DNA of 61,078 nt from Oxalobacteraceae bacterium (GCA_027490725.1 JAIXXN010000013.1:1-61078); one strand, 5' to 3'; positions 46,554-55,651 are shown, counted from the first letter of the stretch. Numbers and translations are program-made. The notes: a model not told the origin generated them from the sequence alone.

Positions 46554-46802
46554 CTATTTAGTCCAGTATGAAAATTCCGACTCGTAACACTCGGTCTGGA
46601 TCTCGGCGATGCGGTTCTGCATGGCCGCCTGAGCGTCGAGTACGGCCTGATTGTAGACAGCCGGACCAATTTCACGCAAACAATAATCGAGGAACAGGCG
46701 TGCCTTCAGATCACCCACCTCCTCATCGAGATTCTCCGCGCAGTAGCGCTGGATAGACCCCAGCAGACGCTGTTCCACATCCTTGTCCAACTTGATTGCC
46801 AT
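46554..46802 (-). CDS. DUF2164 family protein
   Basis: An 82-aa small acidic protein matching the DUF2164 pattern: QRYCAENLDEEVGDLKARLF, LDYCLREIGPAVYNQAVLDA and FSYW near the end. It has no signal or membrane segment and a predicted helical fold. Function is unknown. It is the first gene of a group with the deaminase gene on the minus strand and diverges from the phasin gene. Confidence 0.88.
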   Translation of the reverse strand: MAIKLDKDVEQRLLGSIQRYCAENLDEEVGDLKARLFLDYCLREIGPAVYNQAVLDAQAAMQNRIAEIQTECYESEFSYWTK

Positions 46803-46831
46803 GCTTCCAACCTTTCATCAATCCCGTCATT

Positions 46832-46921
46832 TTATTGCGTCGCAGTAATTCAGCCCCTGGGCGGCGCGAAAACACTTTCCAAGCCCATTATTCAAGGCTA
46901 GAATCAATTTATTGCATCGCA
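46832..46921. repeat. Paired 13-bp direct repeats in the DUF2164/phasin gap
   Basis: TTATTGCGTCGCA (46832-46844) and TTATTGCATCGCA (46909-46921), one mismatch, 77 bases apart, one near each gene. They could be sites for a polyhydroxyalkanoate regulator such as PhaR, known to bind repeats near phaP; this is inference. Confidence 0.5.
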
Positions 46922-46980
46922 CCAAAAATTGCCGGCCGGGGTTAAGCTTTGCCGACATTCTAATCGTCCCAGGAGAAACC

Positions 46981-47862
46981 ATGTCATCGATCACCGAACA
47001 GTTTTCCGTCGCCACCCGAACCCAGCTGGAAACCCAGATCACCCTGTTTAACACGCTCGCTAGTAGCGTCGTCAACAGCGCCGAAAAACTGATTGCCCTG
47101 CACCTGAACACTGGCCGCGCCAGCGTCGCCCAGTCCTCGGCCACGGCCAAGAAGCTGTTTGATGCGCAAGATCCGCAGCAACTGTTCAAACTGGGCCAGA
47201 ACGGCGCCCTCAATTTCGACCCACTGTTTGACTACAGCCGCGCGCTGTACAGCATTGCCGCCAACGTCCAGAGCGAACTACTGGAAACTGCCAAGACCAG
47301 CCTGACTCAGGCCGCACCGTTCGCTGCAAAAACAGCGCGCAAGGCGGAAGCATCGGCTGCTCAGGCTGCCGCCAAGCCCGCCGCAGCGCTCAAACTCGCC
47401 AGCGTCAGCAAACCGGCGCCGGCCGCCGCCCCGGCAGCCAAACCGGCAGCAGCGAAACCGCTAGCGGTCGCCAAACCGGCAGCGGCGAGCAAGCCGGCAG
47501 TTGCCGCTAAGCCAGTTGTCGCTAAGCCAGCTGCGGCTAAGCCAGTTGCAACTAAGCCTGTTGCAGCTAAGCCTGTTGTCGCTAAGCCAGTTGTCGCTAA
47601 GCCAGTTGCAGCTAAGCCAGTTACGACGCAGCCAGTTGCTGCCAAGCCCGTCGCTAGCGCACCAGTGGCCGCTGCCCCGGCGGTAGCAGCCAAACCGGCC
47701 GAAGATAGCAAACCGGCTGCGGTCGCCAAACCGGCAACCCTCGCTGCCGTCGCCAGCCCGGTTCCGGTACAAGCCCAGCTCCTCGACAGCGACGTGGTCG
47801 CCATCAAGGAAGTCGCACCCGCCGCAAAAGCCAAAGCCGCTGCTCCCAAAGCCAAAAAATAA
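46981..47862 (+). CDS. phaP: Phasin family protein with Ala/Lys/Pro-repeat tail
   Basis: A 293-aa protein. Residues 1-120 are a phasin domain (TEQFSVATRTQLETQITLFNTLAS...ALYSIAANVQSELLETAKT). The remaining 170 residues are a low-complexity tail of (A/V)AKPV units ending KAKAAAPKAKK, resembling histone H1-like tails. Phasins coat polyhydroxyalkanoate granules; basic tails of this kind may also touch DNA. AGGAG lies before the ATG. The DNA of the tail is built from repeats of GCTAAGCCAGTTG(C/T) type at about 47505-47650, prone to length change. It is longer than a typical PhaP of about 190 residues. Confidence 0.9.
   Translation: MSSITEQFSVATRTQLETQITLFNTLASSVVNSAEKLIALHLNTGRASVAQSSATAKKLFDAQDPQQLFKLGQNGALNFDPLFDYSRALYSIAANVQSELLETAKTSLTQAAPFAAKTARKAEASAAQAAAKPAAALKLASVSKPAPAAAPAAKPAAAKPLAVAKPAAASKPAVAAKPVVAKPAAAKPVATKPVAAKPVVAKPVVAKPVAAKPVTTQPVAAKPVASAPVAAAPAVAAKPAEDSKPAAVAKPATLAAVASPVPVQAQLLDSDVVAIKEVAPAAKAKAAAPKAKK
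47505..47650. repeat. In-frame 15-bp tandem repeats in the phasin tail
   Basis: Units like GCTAAGCCAGTTGTC, each coding for AKPV(V/A), occur about nine times with variation. They differ in codon use from the rest of the gene (AAG, CCA and CCT instead of AAA and CCG), which points to recent expansion. Confidence 0.75.
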
Positions 47863-47939
47863 GACAACGGGGGCGCCCCCCCGACCTGATTTGCGGGCTT
47901 GCTGTATCCTAGCGAACTGTATTGTGTTTGCTGGGTTCT

Positions 47940-49244
47940 ATGACTACTCTTTCCGGTTTGATCGGCGGCTTTGTGCGTCAGCACCGCCGCGCCTATGCAC
48001 TGTCTGCCATCATGCTGGCCGGTGTGGCGACGCTGACCATCTGGGTGCCGCGCAAAGTCGGCGCGATGATCGACGGACTGGCCAGCCATACGCTGGGCAG
48101 CGCCGATTTGCTACGCGAAATCGTCTGGCTGCTACTGATCGGTGCCGGGATCTACTTTCTACGGGTGGCCTGGCGCCAGATTCTTTACGGCGCCGCCTAC
48201 CAGCTGGGGGTGTCGCTGCGCACCCGCCTGTACACCCGCCTGACGCTACAAAGTCCCGCCTTCTATCAGCAACAGCGCACCGGCGACTTGATGGCGCTGG
48301 CGACCAACGATATCGATGCCATCGAGATGGCCGCCGGCGAAGCCATGCTGGCCGGCTTCGATGGCGCGCTGACGTTGGCGATGGTACTGGGCGTGATGCT
48401 GCTGGGCGTCGACTGGCGGCTGGCCTGTATTGCGCTGCTGCCGTTCCCGCTGATGGGCTGGTCGTTCTGGTACATTTCCGGCCATATTCATAGCGCAGCG
48501 ACCGAAACGCTGAAACACTTCAGCGCCCTCAACGATCATGTACAGGAAACCCTGTCCGGCGTGCGCACCCTGCGTGCGCTCGGTCTGGAGCAGCGTAGCG
48601 CCAGCCATTTCGCAACGCTGGCCCAGCAGGCATCCGACGCCAGTCTGCGCGCCCAGGTGTGGGAGGCGGCCTATGAACCGGCGGTCGGTCTGACCCTGAC
48701 GGCCGCCGGTGGCCTGACGCTGGGGCTGGGCGGCTATCTGGTCTGGCAGCAGCAACTGAGCATCGGTGCGCTCACCAGTTTTACCATGTACCTGGGACAG
48801 CTGATCTGGCCGATGTTCGCTGCCGGCTGGGTGCTGTCGCTGATCGAGCGGGGCCGCGCCGCCTGGCAGCGCCTGCAGCCGGTGCTGGATGCCCCACTCA
48901 CAGTTGACGATCACGGCACGCTGACCCAGGTGGCCAGCGGTGCGCTGGTACTGCAGAACGTCAGTTACCATTTTCCGCAGCAGTCCAGCGCCGCGCTGGC
49001 CGACATCTCCCTGACACTGGCCGCCGGCCAGACACTGGGACTGGTGGGCCCCACCGGCAGCGGCAAGAGTACCCTGCTGCGCCTACTGCTACGCCAGCTC
49101 ACGCCGCAGTCGGGCAGTGTGCAGTGGGCCGGCCACGCGCTGACCGATTACCGCCTGCAGGCCTTGCGTGATGCCGTCAGCTGGGTGCCGCAGGAGTCCT
49201 TCCTGTTCTCGGCCTCGAGATGGCCGAATCCATCGCCGGCATGA
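47940..49244 (+). pseudogene. ABC exporter subunit, MdlA-like, truncated in its ATPase domain
   Basis: From ATG 47940 the frame gives 434 aa. A six-helix exporter domain (GGFVRQHRRAYALSAIMLAG onward) is complete. The ATPase domain has Walker A (GPTGSGKST) and the Q-loop (WVPQESFLFSAS), then departs into RWPNPSPA and stops. The signature, Walker B and H-loop are missing. E. coli MdlA has about 590 residues, so about 150-160 are lost. The next frame overlaps by 25 bases out of phase and begins in the middle of an MdlB-like exporter domain. A single internal deletion joining the two genes explains both. A sequencing or assembly collapse is the alternative. Confidence 0.8.
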
Positions 49245-50434
49245 GCGTGCTACAGGCGCATAACGCCGAAACCCGCTTTGCGCAGCGCTTCGCGCGCACC
49301 AATCAGGACCACTACCACGCCCGACTGGCCGAACTGCGCGCCAACGCCTGGCTGCTGCGCCCGGCCCTCGACCTGTTCAACATCATCCTGCTGGCGGCGG
49401 TGATCTTCCTGTTCGGCCAGCGCCCCATGACAGCGGCCGAGGTAGGCGTGCTGTACGCCTTCATCAGCTATCTGGCGCGGGTGATCGAGCCACTGATCCA
49501 GATCACCATGCAGTTCAGCCAGTTGCAGCAATCGGTGGTGGCCAGTGCCCGCGTGGCCGCACTGCTGGACCAGCAGCGCGCCAGCGAACATCGCGGCGCA
49601 CTGGAACAGCCGCCGGCCACCGATGACAGCAGTGGTAACCGCAGCGGTAGCGCCGACAGCCATCAGACTGGCAGCAAGCCCCAGCTCGGCGACCACGCCA
49701 GCACGCCCGCCGTCAGCATCGAGCGGCTGACGTTTGCCTATACGGCTGGCCAGCCGGTGCTGCACGATCTGTCGCTGCAGATTGCCAGCGGCAGTTACAC
49801 CGGGATTGTCGGCCACACCGGCAGTGGCAAGTCGACCCTGCTGTCGCTACTGCTGCGCTTCTATGCGCCGCAACAGGGCAGCATCGCCCTGTATGGCCGG
49901 CCACTGGACAGCATCGCCAATGCGCATTTCCGCGCCGAGCTCGGACTGGTGCCGCAGGATCCCTTCCTGCTGGCCGCTTCCGCACGCGAGAATATCGACA
50001 TGGGCCGCGGCCTGACGCAGGCGGCCATCGAAGCGGCGGCACGCGCCGCCCATGCCCACGATTTCATCTGTGCGCTCGAGCAGGGCTATGACACGCCGCT
50101 GGGCGAAGGCGGCTCGCGCCTCTCGGTGGGCCAGAAGCAGTTACTAGCGATCGCCCGCGCACTGGCCGGCCAGCCACGCATCCTGCTGCTCGACGAAGCG
50201 ACCTCGCACATCGATTCGCAGACCGAGCAGATCGTGCAGAGTGCGCTCGATGCGCTGCGCGGCCGGGTCACCGTGATTGCGATTGCGCACCGCCTGTCGA
50301 CCATCCGCGATGCCGACCGCATCATCGTGCTGAATCACGGACGTATCGCCGAAACGGGCAACCATGAACAGCTGATGCAGATCAGCGACGGGCTGTATCA
50401 GCGCCTCTACCTGCTGCAGCAACTGGCCGCCTGA
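49220..50434 (+). pseudogene. ABC exporter subunit, MdlB-like, lacking its N-terminal half of the membrane domain
   Basis: The 404-aa frame begins at MAESIAGMSVLQAHNAETRF, which is internal to the membrane domain of MdlB-like proteins. It keeps the last two transmembrane helices (RPALDLFNIILLAAVIFLFG, VGVLYAFISYLARVIEPL), a Ser/Gly/Asn-rich insertion, and a full ATPase: Walker A GHTGSGKST, signature LSVGQKQ, Walker B ILLLDEAT, H-loop IAHRLST. About 190 N-terminal residues are absent compared with MdlB. The ATPase could still be made, but a working exporter is unlikely. It belongs to the same deletion event as the preceding frame. Confidence 0.8.
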
Positions 50435-50489
50435 GACCCGGCGCGCGGCGCGCGGCGCGCGGCGCGGCAGAGCCTGCCGTTGCCGGGTC
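50435..50489. repeat. GC-rich structured region with 7-bp tandem repeat
   Basis: GGCGCGC is repeated three times and followed by GGCGCGG (50440-50467). A small hairpin CGGCAG-AGC-CTGCCG follows (50465-50479). Outer arms GACCCGG (50435-50441) and CCGGGTC (50483-50489) can pair over the whole. It begins right after the ABC stop codon and may act as a terminator. Confidence 0.6.
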
Positions 50490-50601
50490 GAACCGCCCGC
50501 ACTTGTGCAGTAATCCAACAAATCTGCCGTCGCAGGCGGAAAAACTGTGGCGTTTTGCGCACAAATCGCCCGTACGCGAGATTACCAGTCGGCAACAAGA
50601 A

Positions 50602-50607
50602 TATAAT
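50602..50607 (+). promoter_or_regulatory. Perfect -10 box TATAAT before the diguanylate cyclase gene
   Basis: TATAAT at 50602-50607, 45 bases before the TTG start codon. The -35 position (about 50579-50584) is poor, so an activator may be needed. Confidence 0.45.
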
Positions 50608-50651
50608 CGACTACACAATTTAACGACGCCATCATCCGAGGAGAATGATCG

Positions 50652-52781
50652 TTGGCTGGCTGGAATACCGATGTATGGCAAACAAAATTGCAGCCTCGCG
50701 CACTCGCGCTGGCCGCTGTGCTGTTGTGCGCGCCAATGCTGGCGCTCGCGCAGACCGAGACCGAAAGCGTCTATCAGCGCATCCTCAACATCCGTGACCT
50801 GAGCCGCTTTGTACCGGAGCAGGCGCTCACCCAGTTACAAGCCCTGCAAACCGAGGCGGTCAATGAAACGCCCGCCACCCGCGCCGAATTACTGAACCAG
50901 CTCAGCATTGCCAATATGCGCCTCGGCCAGTTCGACGCCGCCATGACGGCTGCCGAACAACTGATCGCCTTTGGCCGCAGCCAGCGCAATGACGCCATGC
51001 TGGCCAAAGGTTTGCTTGCCAAGAGCTACGTCCTGTTTGAAAAAGCTGAAGTCAATAGCTCCTATCAACTGGCCTTCGAGGCCGAAAAAATCGCCATGAA
51101 GACCACCGATCTGCCGCTGCGTTCGCAGGTACAGATCACCGCTGGTCAGGCCTACGCGGAACAGGGCGATTTCCCTGCTGCGCTGAGCAAGCTGCAACAA
51201 GCGCTCGATAGTGCCCGGCTGGCCAAGGAAGATCCGGTGATGCTGTTCGGCGCCTTGAGTGCGCTGGTCCAGTTGTACACCCAGATGAAAGAGATGGAGA
51301 AGGCCAACAGCGCGATGCAGGAATTGCTGACCGTGACCGAACAGCTGCATTCGCCAGGACGCATGGCGAGTGCCAAGATCACCGAATACGGACTGGCCGT
51401 CGACCAGCAGCAGTATAAGCGCGCCCTGCAGGCGCAGCAGCAGGCCCTGGAACTGGTGCGCAAGCTGGGCGCCGAACGTATGGTGGGGATTTCACTCGGC
51501 AATCTGGCCGACGTCTACCTGAAGCTGCGCGATTATCCGCGCGCCGCACAATATGCCCAGGAGTCTCTGCGCTCGACACAGAAAACCCGTGATCTCGCCA
51601 TGGAATCGACGGCCCGCGCCAATCTCGGTCAGGCCTATATGGGCATGGGGCGCCTGCGCGAAGGCAAGCAGCAGTTCGAGCAGGCGATGACGCGCTACGA
51701 AAAGGAAAACAACAAGCCGGAACTGCGCGCTGTGATGCGCGAATATGGCGAAGCGCTGGAGCGTGCCGGTGACTACGCCGGTGCCGTGGTGGCCTACCAC
51801 CGCGAACGCACCCTGTCGGACGAGTTATTCGAAACCCGCCGCCAGCAGGCGGTGCAGGAACTGCAGGAAAAATACGCGACCGAGAAAAAGCAGCGCCAGA
51901 TCGAACTACTGAGCCGCGACAACCAGCTCAAGGACACCGAACTCGATAACAAACGTCTGCAGCAGCGCGTCTGGTGGCTGCTGGCTCTGGTCACTGCACT
52001 GGGCGCAATCGTGGTGGGCATGCTGTATCGCCGGGTACGCCACGCGAATGCCCAGCTGGAAGTAAAAAATCTGGAACTGAAGGCCCAGTCGGTGCGCGAT
52101 CCGCTCACCGCCCTGTACAACCGGCGCCACTTCCAGGACTTCATGCGCAGCATGCCGCAGCACGAGCCGCGCGAGGATGATCTGGTCGGTGCACTGTTCC
52201 TGCTGGACGTCGATCACTTCAAGCACATCAACGATAGCTACGGCCACGCCGCTGGCGACGCCGTGCTGAAAATGCTGGCCGAGCACCTCCGCGTGGCGCT
52301 GCGCGAAACCGATATGATCGTACGCTGGGGCGGCGAAGAATTCCTCGCCTACCTGCCGGCCGTATCGCGCCACGGCATCGACGATGTAGCGCGGCGCATT
52401 TTGCGCAGCATCTCCGAACAAACCGTGGTGTATCAGGAGCATGTGCTATCGGTGCGCGTCTCGCTTGGCTATGCCCCTTACCCGCTGGCACCCGGCGGTA
52501 CCCAGCTGCCGTGGGAACGGGTGGTGAATCTGGTCGACATGGCGCTGTACCTGGCCAAAGCCCATGGCCGTCACCGCGCCTATGGTTTGCGCGGCTTCGC
52601 CAATTTCGAACACACCACCCTGGAAGCGATCGAGCAGGATCTGGAACGGGCCTGGCGGGCCGGCTTTGTCGATCTGTCGGTGGTGCTGGGCGACACGCCC
52701 GATGCCATCCCGCCTGCGCCGTCCGAAGTCGACAACGTGGTGCACATCAAGCACGCTCATAAAAATAGCCACGGCACCTGA
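50652..52781 (+). CDS. Diguanylate cyclase with periplasmic TPR sensor
   Basis: A 709-aa protein. The start is TTG at 50652, with AGGAG eight bases before; no in-frame ATG occurs until the signal region. A signal peptide (about residues 1-34) is followed by TPR repeats (about 60-390, such as NLADVYLKLRDYPRAAQYAQ), a coiled coil, TM (about 435-455) and a GGDEF domain. The active site is GGEEF (560-564) and an inhibitory I-site RETD (551-554) is intact, so it should make c-di-GMP and be inhibited by it. The C-terminal 50 residues are acidic and unassigned. The ligand of the TPR part is unknown. Confidence 0.93.
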   Translation: MAGWNTDVWQTKLQPRALALAAVLLCAPMLALAQTETESVYQRILNIRDLSRFVPEQALTQLQALQTEAVNETPATRAELLNQLSIANMRLGQFDAAMTAAEQLIAFGRSQRNDAMLAKGLLAKSYVLFEKAEVNSSYQLAFEAEKIAMKTTDLPLRSQVQITAGQAYAEQGDFPAALSKLQQALDSARLAKEDPVMLFGALSALVQLYTQMKEMEKANSAMQELLTVTEQLHSPGRMASAKITEYGLAVDQQQYKRALQAQQQALELVRKLGAERMVGISLGNLADVYLKLRDYPRAAQYAQESLRSTQKTRDLAMESTARANLGQAYMGMGRLREGKQQFEQAMTRYEKENNKPELRAVMREYGEALERAGDYAGAVVAYHRERTLSDELFETRRQQAVQELQEKYATEKKQRQIELLSRDNQLKDTELDNKRLQQRVWWLLALVTALGAIVVGMLYRRVRHANAQLEVKNLELKAQSVRDPLTALYNRRHFQDFMRSMPQHEPREDDLVGALFLLDVDHFKHINDSYGHAAGDAVLKMLAEHLRVALRETDMIVRWGGEEFLAYLPAVSRHGIDDVARRILRSISEQTVVYQEHVLSVRVSLGYAPYPLAPGGTQLPWERVVNLVDMALYLAKAHGRHRAYGLRGFANFEHTTLEAIEQDLERAWRAGFVDLSVVLGDTPDAIPPAPSEVDNVVHIKHAHKNSHGT

Positions 52782-52820
52782 AGCGGTGGCGTGGCGTATG
52801 CTGCGCTGGCGCGGCTTGAA

Positions 52821-52850
52821 TCGGCTTTATTCGGCTTTATTCGGCGTTAA
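52821..52850. repeat. Triple 10-bp tandem repeat across a stop codon
   Basis: TCGGCTTTAT, TCGGCTTTAT and TCGGCGTTAA lie head to tail. The middle and third units form the last codons and stop of the 52837 gene. Confidence 0.8.
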
Positions 52851-53289
52851 TCTTCTTGGGTGGCGGGGCTGCCGCAAACGCGATATTTTCGCCTTCCGGT
52901 GCGCTGTCGAGCGCGTCCGAGTTTTCCAGCCAGTTGCGCAGTTTTTCCATGCGGCGAATCAGAATACCCTTGTTGCTGATATACCCGACCTGCTCGAAGT
53001 TTTCCGCCTTGCTGACCATCTTGGAGACGGTCGGCAGATTATCCGCCAGTCGCTCGAATGCTTTACGCGCCTTGTTTTCCCACTTCTGCAACTGCGGCTC
53101 GTTAAAGCGGTTGCTCTCGTAATAAATGGTCAAGGTGCGGTCATGGTTACCAAAGCCGACGATTGCCGCGCCCTTGCGTACTGCTTCCAGCACATCGGGT
53201 TTGATGTTCGCGGTCGGCACAAACAAGGCCGCGCGACCAGTCGCATCCGGCCGCTCGTGCGGCAAATCCTGTCCCATTATTACCGTCAT
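52837..53289 (-). CDS. Hypothetical protein, 150 aa
   Basis: The ATG at 53289 has AGGAAG four bases upstream of its spacer; a GTG at 53292 is too close to it. The product has no signal or membrane helix. It shows an N-terminal strand-rich part (AALFVPTANIKPDVLEAVRKG, VGFGNHDRTLTIYY) and a basic helical part (KWENKARKAFERLADNLP), then a Pro/Lys tail. I do not recognise the family. It is convergent with the cyclase gene. Confidence 0.65.
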   Translation of the reverse strand: MTVIMGQDLPHERPDATGRAALFVPTANIKPDVLEAVRKGAAIVGFGNHDRTLTIYYESNRFNEPQLQKWENKARKAFERLADNLPTVSKMVSKAENFEQVGYISNKGILIRRMEKLRNWLENSDALDSAPEGENIAFAAAPPPKKINAE

Positions 53290-53479
53290 CACGCTTCCTA
53301 TTGTTATGTCGCAGCTATATTGCCGCGATTCTGCCGCGATGTTGCTGCTAGGCTATATTTCGATTCTATCCTGCGTTTTTGCCCAAGACAAGGAAAAAGG
53401 ACAGGAACGTGGCATTGCGGAGAATTGTCCGGCGCAAGCCGTATAATGCCCGCTCCCCTCTTTTTTAGCTGCTAGCGCC

Positions 53480-54559
53480 ATGCCGACCACCCTGCCCGCC
53501 ACCGAAATCCCTGCCAGCCCTTACGGTGAGATTCCCGAGCACGCGGTCGATACCGCCGCCCGCAACATCGGCGCCACCGTCAGCATCGCCATCGGCCACA
53601 CGGCGCAGCAGGCAGCCCTGATCGTGCATGATCTGCGTACCGACCTGAACCGGGCGCTCACCGAAGGCTACCGGCGCAACTTGCCGGAAGCCGAGTTTGT
53701 CGATTTCGACAGCGTCACGCCCGAGCAGGTGCTGGCCGCCTTCGCCCGCCTCAAGGCAGGTGATCTGGTGGTGCTGATCCAGTCCACCAGCTTCCGGCTG
53801 GAAGCGTTCCGGGTGCGCATAGAACTGTTCAAACGGGGCCTGAAAGTGATCGAACACGTGCATCTGGCGCGCATGCCGGGCGCACAGGGTCTGCTCTACA
53901 TCGACGCGCTGGCCTACGATCCGGTCTATTACCGCGGCGTCGGCCACGCGCTCAAGGCGCGCATCGATCAGGCGCCGTATGGCGTCATCGACAGCGGCAA
54001 CGGGGAAAAACTGGTGTTCGGTTCACCCTTCGAAGCGGCCAAGCTGAATATCGGCGACTACAGCGCGATGCAGAATATCGGTGGCCAGTACCCGCTCGGC
54101 GAAGTATTCACGGAAGCGCAGGATCTGGAAGCGGTCAACGGGCGGGTGCGCATCTTCGTGTTCGGCGATACGGCGTTTCTGGTGAATCACCCGGCCACCC
54201 CGATCACCCTGATCGTGGAACAGGGCCGGGTAGTCGGCACCGAGAACACGACTCCGGAATTCGATACCATTCTGGCGCTGATCCGCGCCCACGAAGGCGA
54301 AGTCTGGCTGCGCGAACTGGGTTTCGGCATGAACCGCGCCTTCTCGCGCGAGCGCATGGTCAACGATATCGGCACCTATGAACGGATGTGCGGCATCCAC
54401 CTGTCGCTGGGTGCCAAGCATGGCGTGTACAGCAAGCCGCAGTTCCGCCGCGCCGACACCCGCTACCATGTCGACGTATTCGCCGTCACCGAGGGCGTGT
54501 ATCTGGGCGAGGAACGGGTCTACAAGGACGGTGCGTGGCTGGTCGCAGCCCAACCCTAA
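53480..54559 (+). CDS. Aminopeptidase T (M29)-like protein
   Basis: A 359-aa cytosolic protein. The C-terminal half follows the layout of M29 metalloaminopeptidases: YPLGEVFTEAQDLEAVNG with E208, WLRELGFGMNRAFSRERM with E279, GIHLSLGAKHGVYSKP with H307 and Y317, and RYHVDVF with H330 and D332. This reproduces the E-E-H-Y-H-D metal and catalytic set as I recall it. The N-terminal half is also M29-like in plan (FARLKAGDLVVLIQSTSF). If active it would remove N-terminal residues using two metal ions. Overall similarity is distant, so the exact function is open. A TATAAT lies at 53442-53447 but without a matching -35 box. Confidence 0.7.
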   Translation: MPTTLPATEIPASPYGEIPEHAVDTAARNIGATVSIAIGHTAQQAALIVHDLRTDLNRALTEGYRRNLPEAEFVDFDSVTPEQVLAAFARLKAGDLVVLIQSTSFRLEAFRVRIELFKRGLKVIEHVHLARMPGAQGLLYIDALAYDPVYYRGVGHALKARIDQAPYGVIDSGNGEKLVFGSPFEAAKLNIGDYSAMQNIGGQYPLGEVFTEAQDLEAVNGRVRIFVFGDTAFLVNHPATPITLIVEQGRVVGTENTTPEFDTILALIRAHEGEVWLRELGFGMNRAFSRERMVNDIGTYERMCGIHLSLGAKHGVYSKPQFRRADTRYHVDVFAVTEGVYLGEERVYKDGAWLVAAQP

Positions 54560-54676
54560 CTGAACCCAAGGTGTTCCAGCCGGAAGCGGAATTGGCAGCG
54601 CTCCGCCCGCGCACGCTATTGCCTGAAAAATAGCGACGCAACGCCATCGCGTTGCCTGCCCTAGCACCGTTCAGGC

Positions 54677-54704
54677 CGTGTCCGGATGTCGGATCTGACC
54701 CCGG
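54677..54704 (+). repeat. Dispersed 28-bp repeat, copy 4
   Basis: CGTGTCCGGATGTCGGATCT then GACCCCGG, identical in its core to copy 3, 12 kb away. It lies between the M29-like gene and the convergent LysR gene, two bases from the LysR stop codon. Confidence 0.85.
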
Positions 54705-54706
54705 TT

Positions 54707-55651
54707 CTAGGAAAGCTGCAGTCCTGCCGCCTGCAGTGCGCGGTCCCACGGTGGTAGCGGCTGGTATTCGGCCAGCAGAAAATCGATCAGCGCGCGCACT
54801 TTGGCGGACGGCTGGCGACTGGCTGGATACAGTGCGCTCAGATGGTTCAGCGGTAGCGTCCAGTCGGACAGTACCGGCACCAGCGTGCCGGCCAGCAGTG
54901 CGCGCCAGGCCAGAAACGTGGTGTTGTAGACAATCCCCAGCCCGCGCTCGGCGGCCTGCTGCAGCACCAGCCCGTTATTCGCTGTGAACGCCGCTGTGAC
55001 CCGCACCGACTGACGTTCGTCGCCACGACTGAACTGCCACAGCGTGCCATCGGTCAGGTGACTGAAGTGCAGGCAGCGGTGCTGTTGTAACTCCTGCGGG
55101 CTGCGCGGCACGCCATAGCGCTGCAGATAGTCGGGCGAGGCACACAGCACCGCACGGCAAGGCGCCAGCGGGCGCATGGCCAGCGCGTGCACGTCCGGAA
55201 TCCCGCCCACCCGGATGGTCAGATCAAATCCGTGCGCAATCGGGTCGAGCAGCGCGTCGTCTACATACAACAGCGGCGTCAGTTGCGGATGCAGGGCGCT
55301 AAAGCGCGCCACCGCGTCCGCCAGCCATGCGCTGCCGAAGCTGGACGGCGCCTGAATCCGCAGCGCTCCCGCCAGCCCGGCGCCGGCCTCGCTGCTGTGC
55401 GCCAGCGCGCGCAGCGCTTCCTGTGCCTGCGCCAGCGTGGCCTGACAGGGTTCCAGATAGGCCAGCCCAGCCTCGGTCAGACTGACTTCGCGGGTAGAAC
55501 GGTGCAGCAAACGCGCCTGCAGCCGCTGTTCCAGCTGCAGGATGTGCTTACTCACCATGGCGCGCGTCAGGCCAAGGCGGCGCCCCGCCTCGCTGAAGCT
55601 GCGCCAGCGTGCCACCTCGACAAAAATTTCCATCGCACGTAATTGATCCAT
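54707..55651 (-). CDS. LysR family transcriptional regulator
   Basis: A 314-aa LysR-type regulator starting at 55651 (MDQLRAMEIFVEV). The winged helix covers residues 1-60 (RRLGLTRAMVSKHILQLEQRL, HRSTREVSLTEAG). The rest is a periplasmic-binding-like effector domain (LRIQAPSSFGSAWLAD, RGLGIVYNTTFLAW, SALYPASRQPSAKVRALIDFL). It matches the subgroup often named LysR substrate-binding PBP2_CrgA. It diverges from the dioxygenase-isomerase operon, which it probably controls through the palindrome at 55705. Confidence 0.93.
   Translation of the reverse strand: MDQLRAMEIFVEVARWRSFSEAGRRLGLTRAMVSKHILQLEQRLQARLLHRSTREVSLTEAGLAYLEPCQATLAQAQEALRALAHSSEAGAGLAGALRIQAPSSFGSAWLADAVARFSALHPQLTPLLYVDDALLDPIAHGFDLTIRVGGIPDVHALAMRPLAPCRAVLCASPDYLQRYGVPRSPQELQQHRCLHFSHLTDGTLWQFSRGDERQSVRVTAAFTANNGLVLQQAAERGLGIVYNTTFLAWRALLAGTLVPVLSDWTLPLNHLSALYPASRQPSAKVRALIDFLLAEYQPLPPWDRALQAAGLQLS

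Noticed and set aside
53442..53447. TATAAT before the M29-like gene as a full promoter
   Set aside because: No acceptable -35 box at 16-18 bases; noted only in the gene entry.
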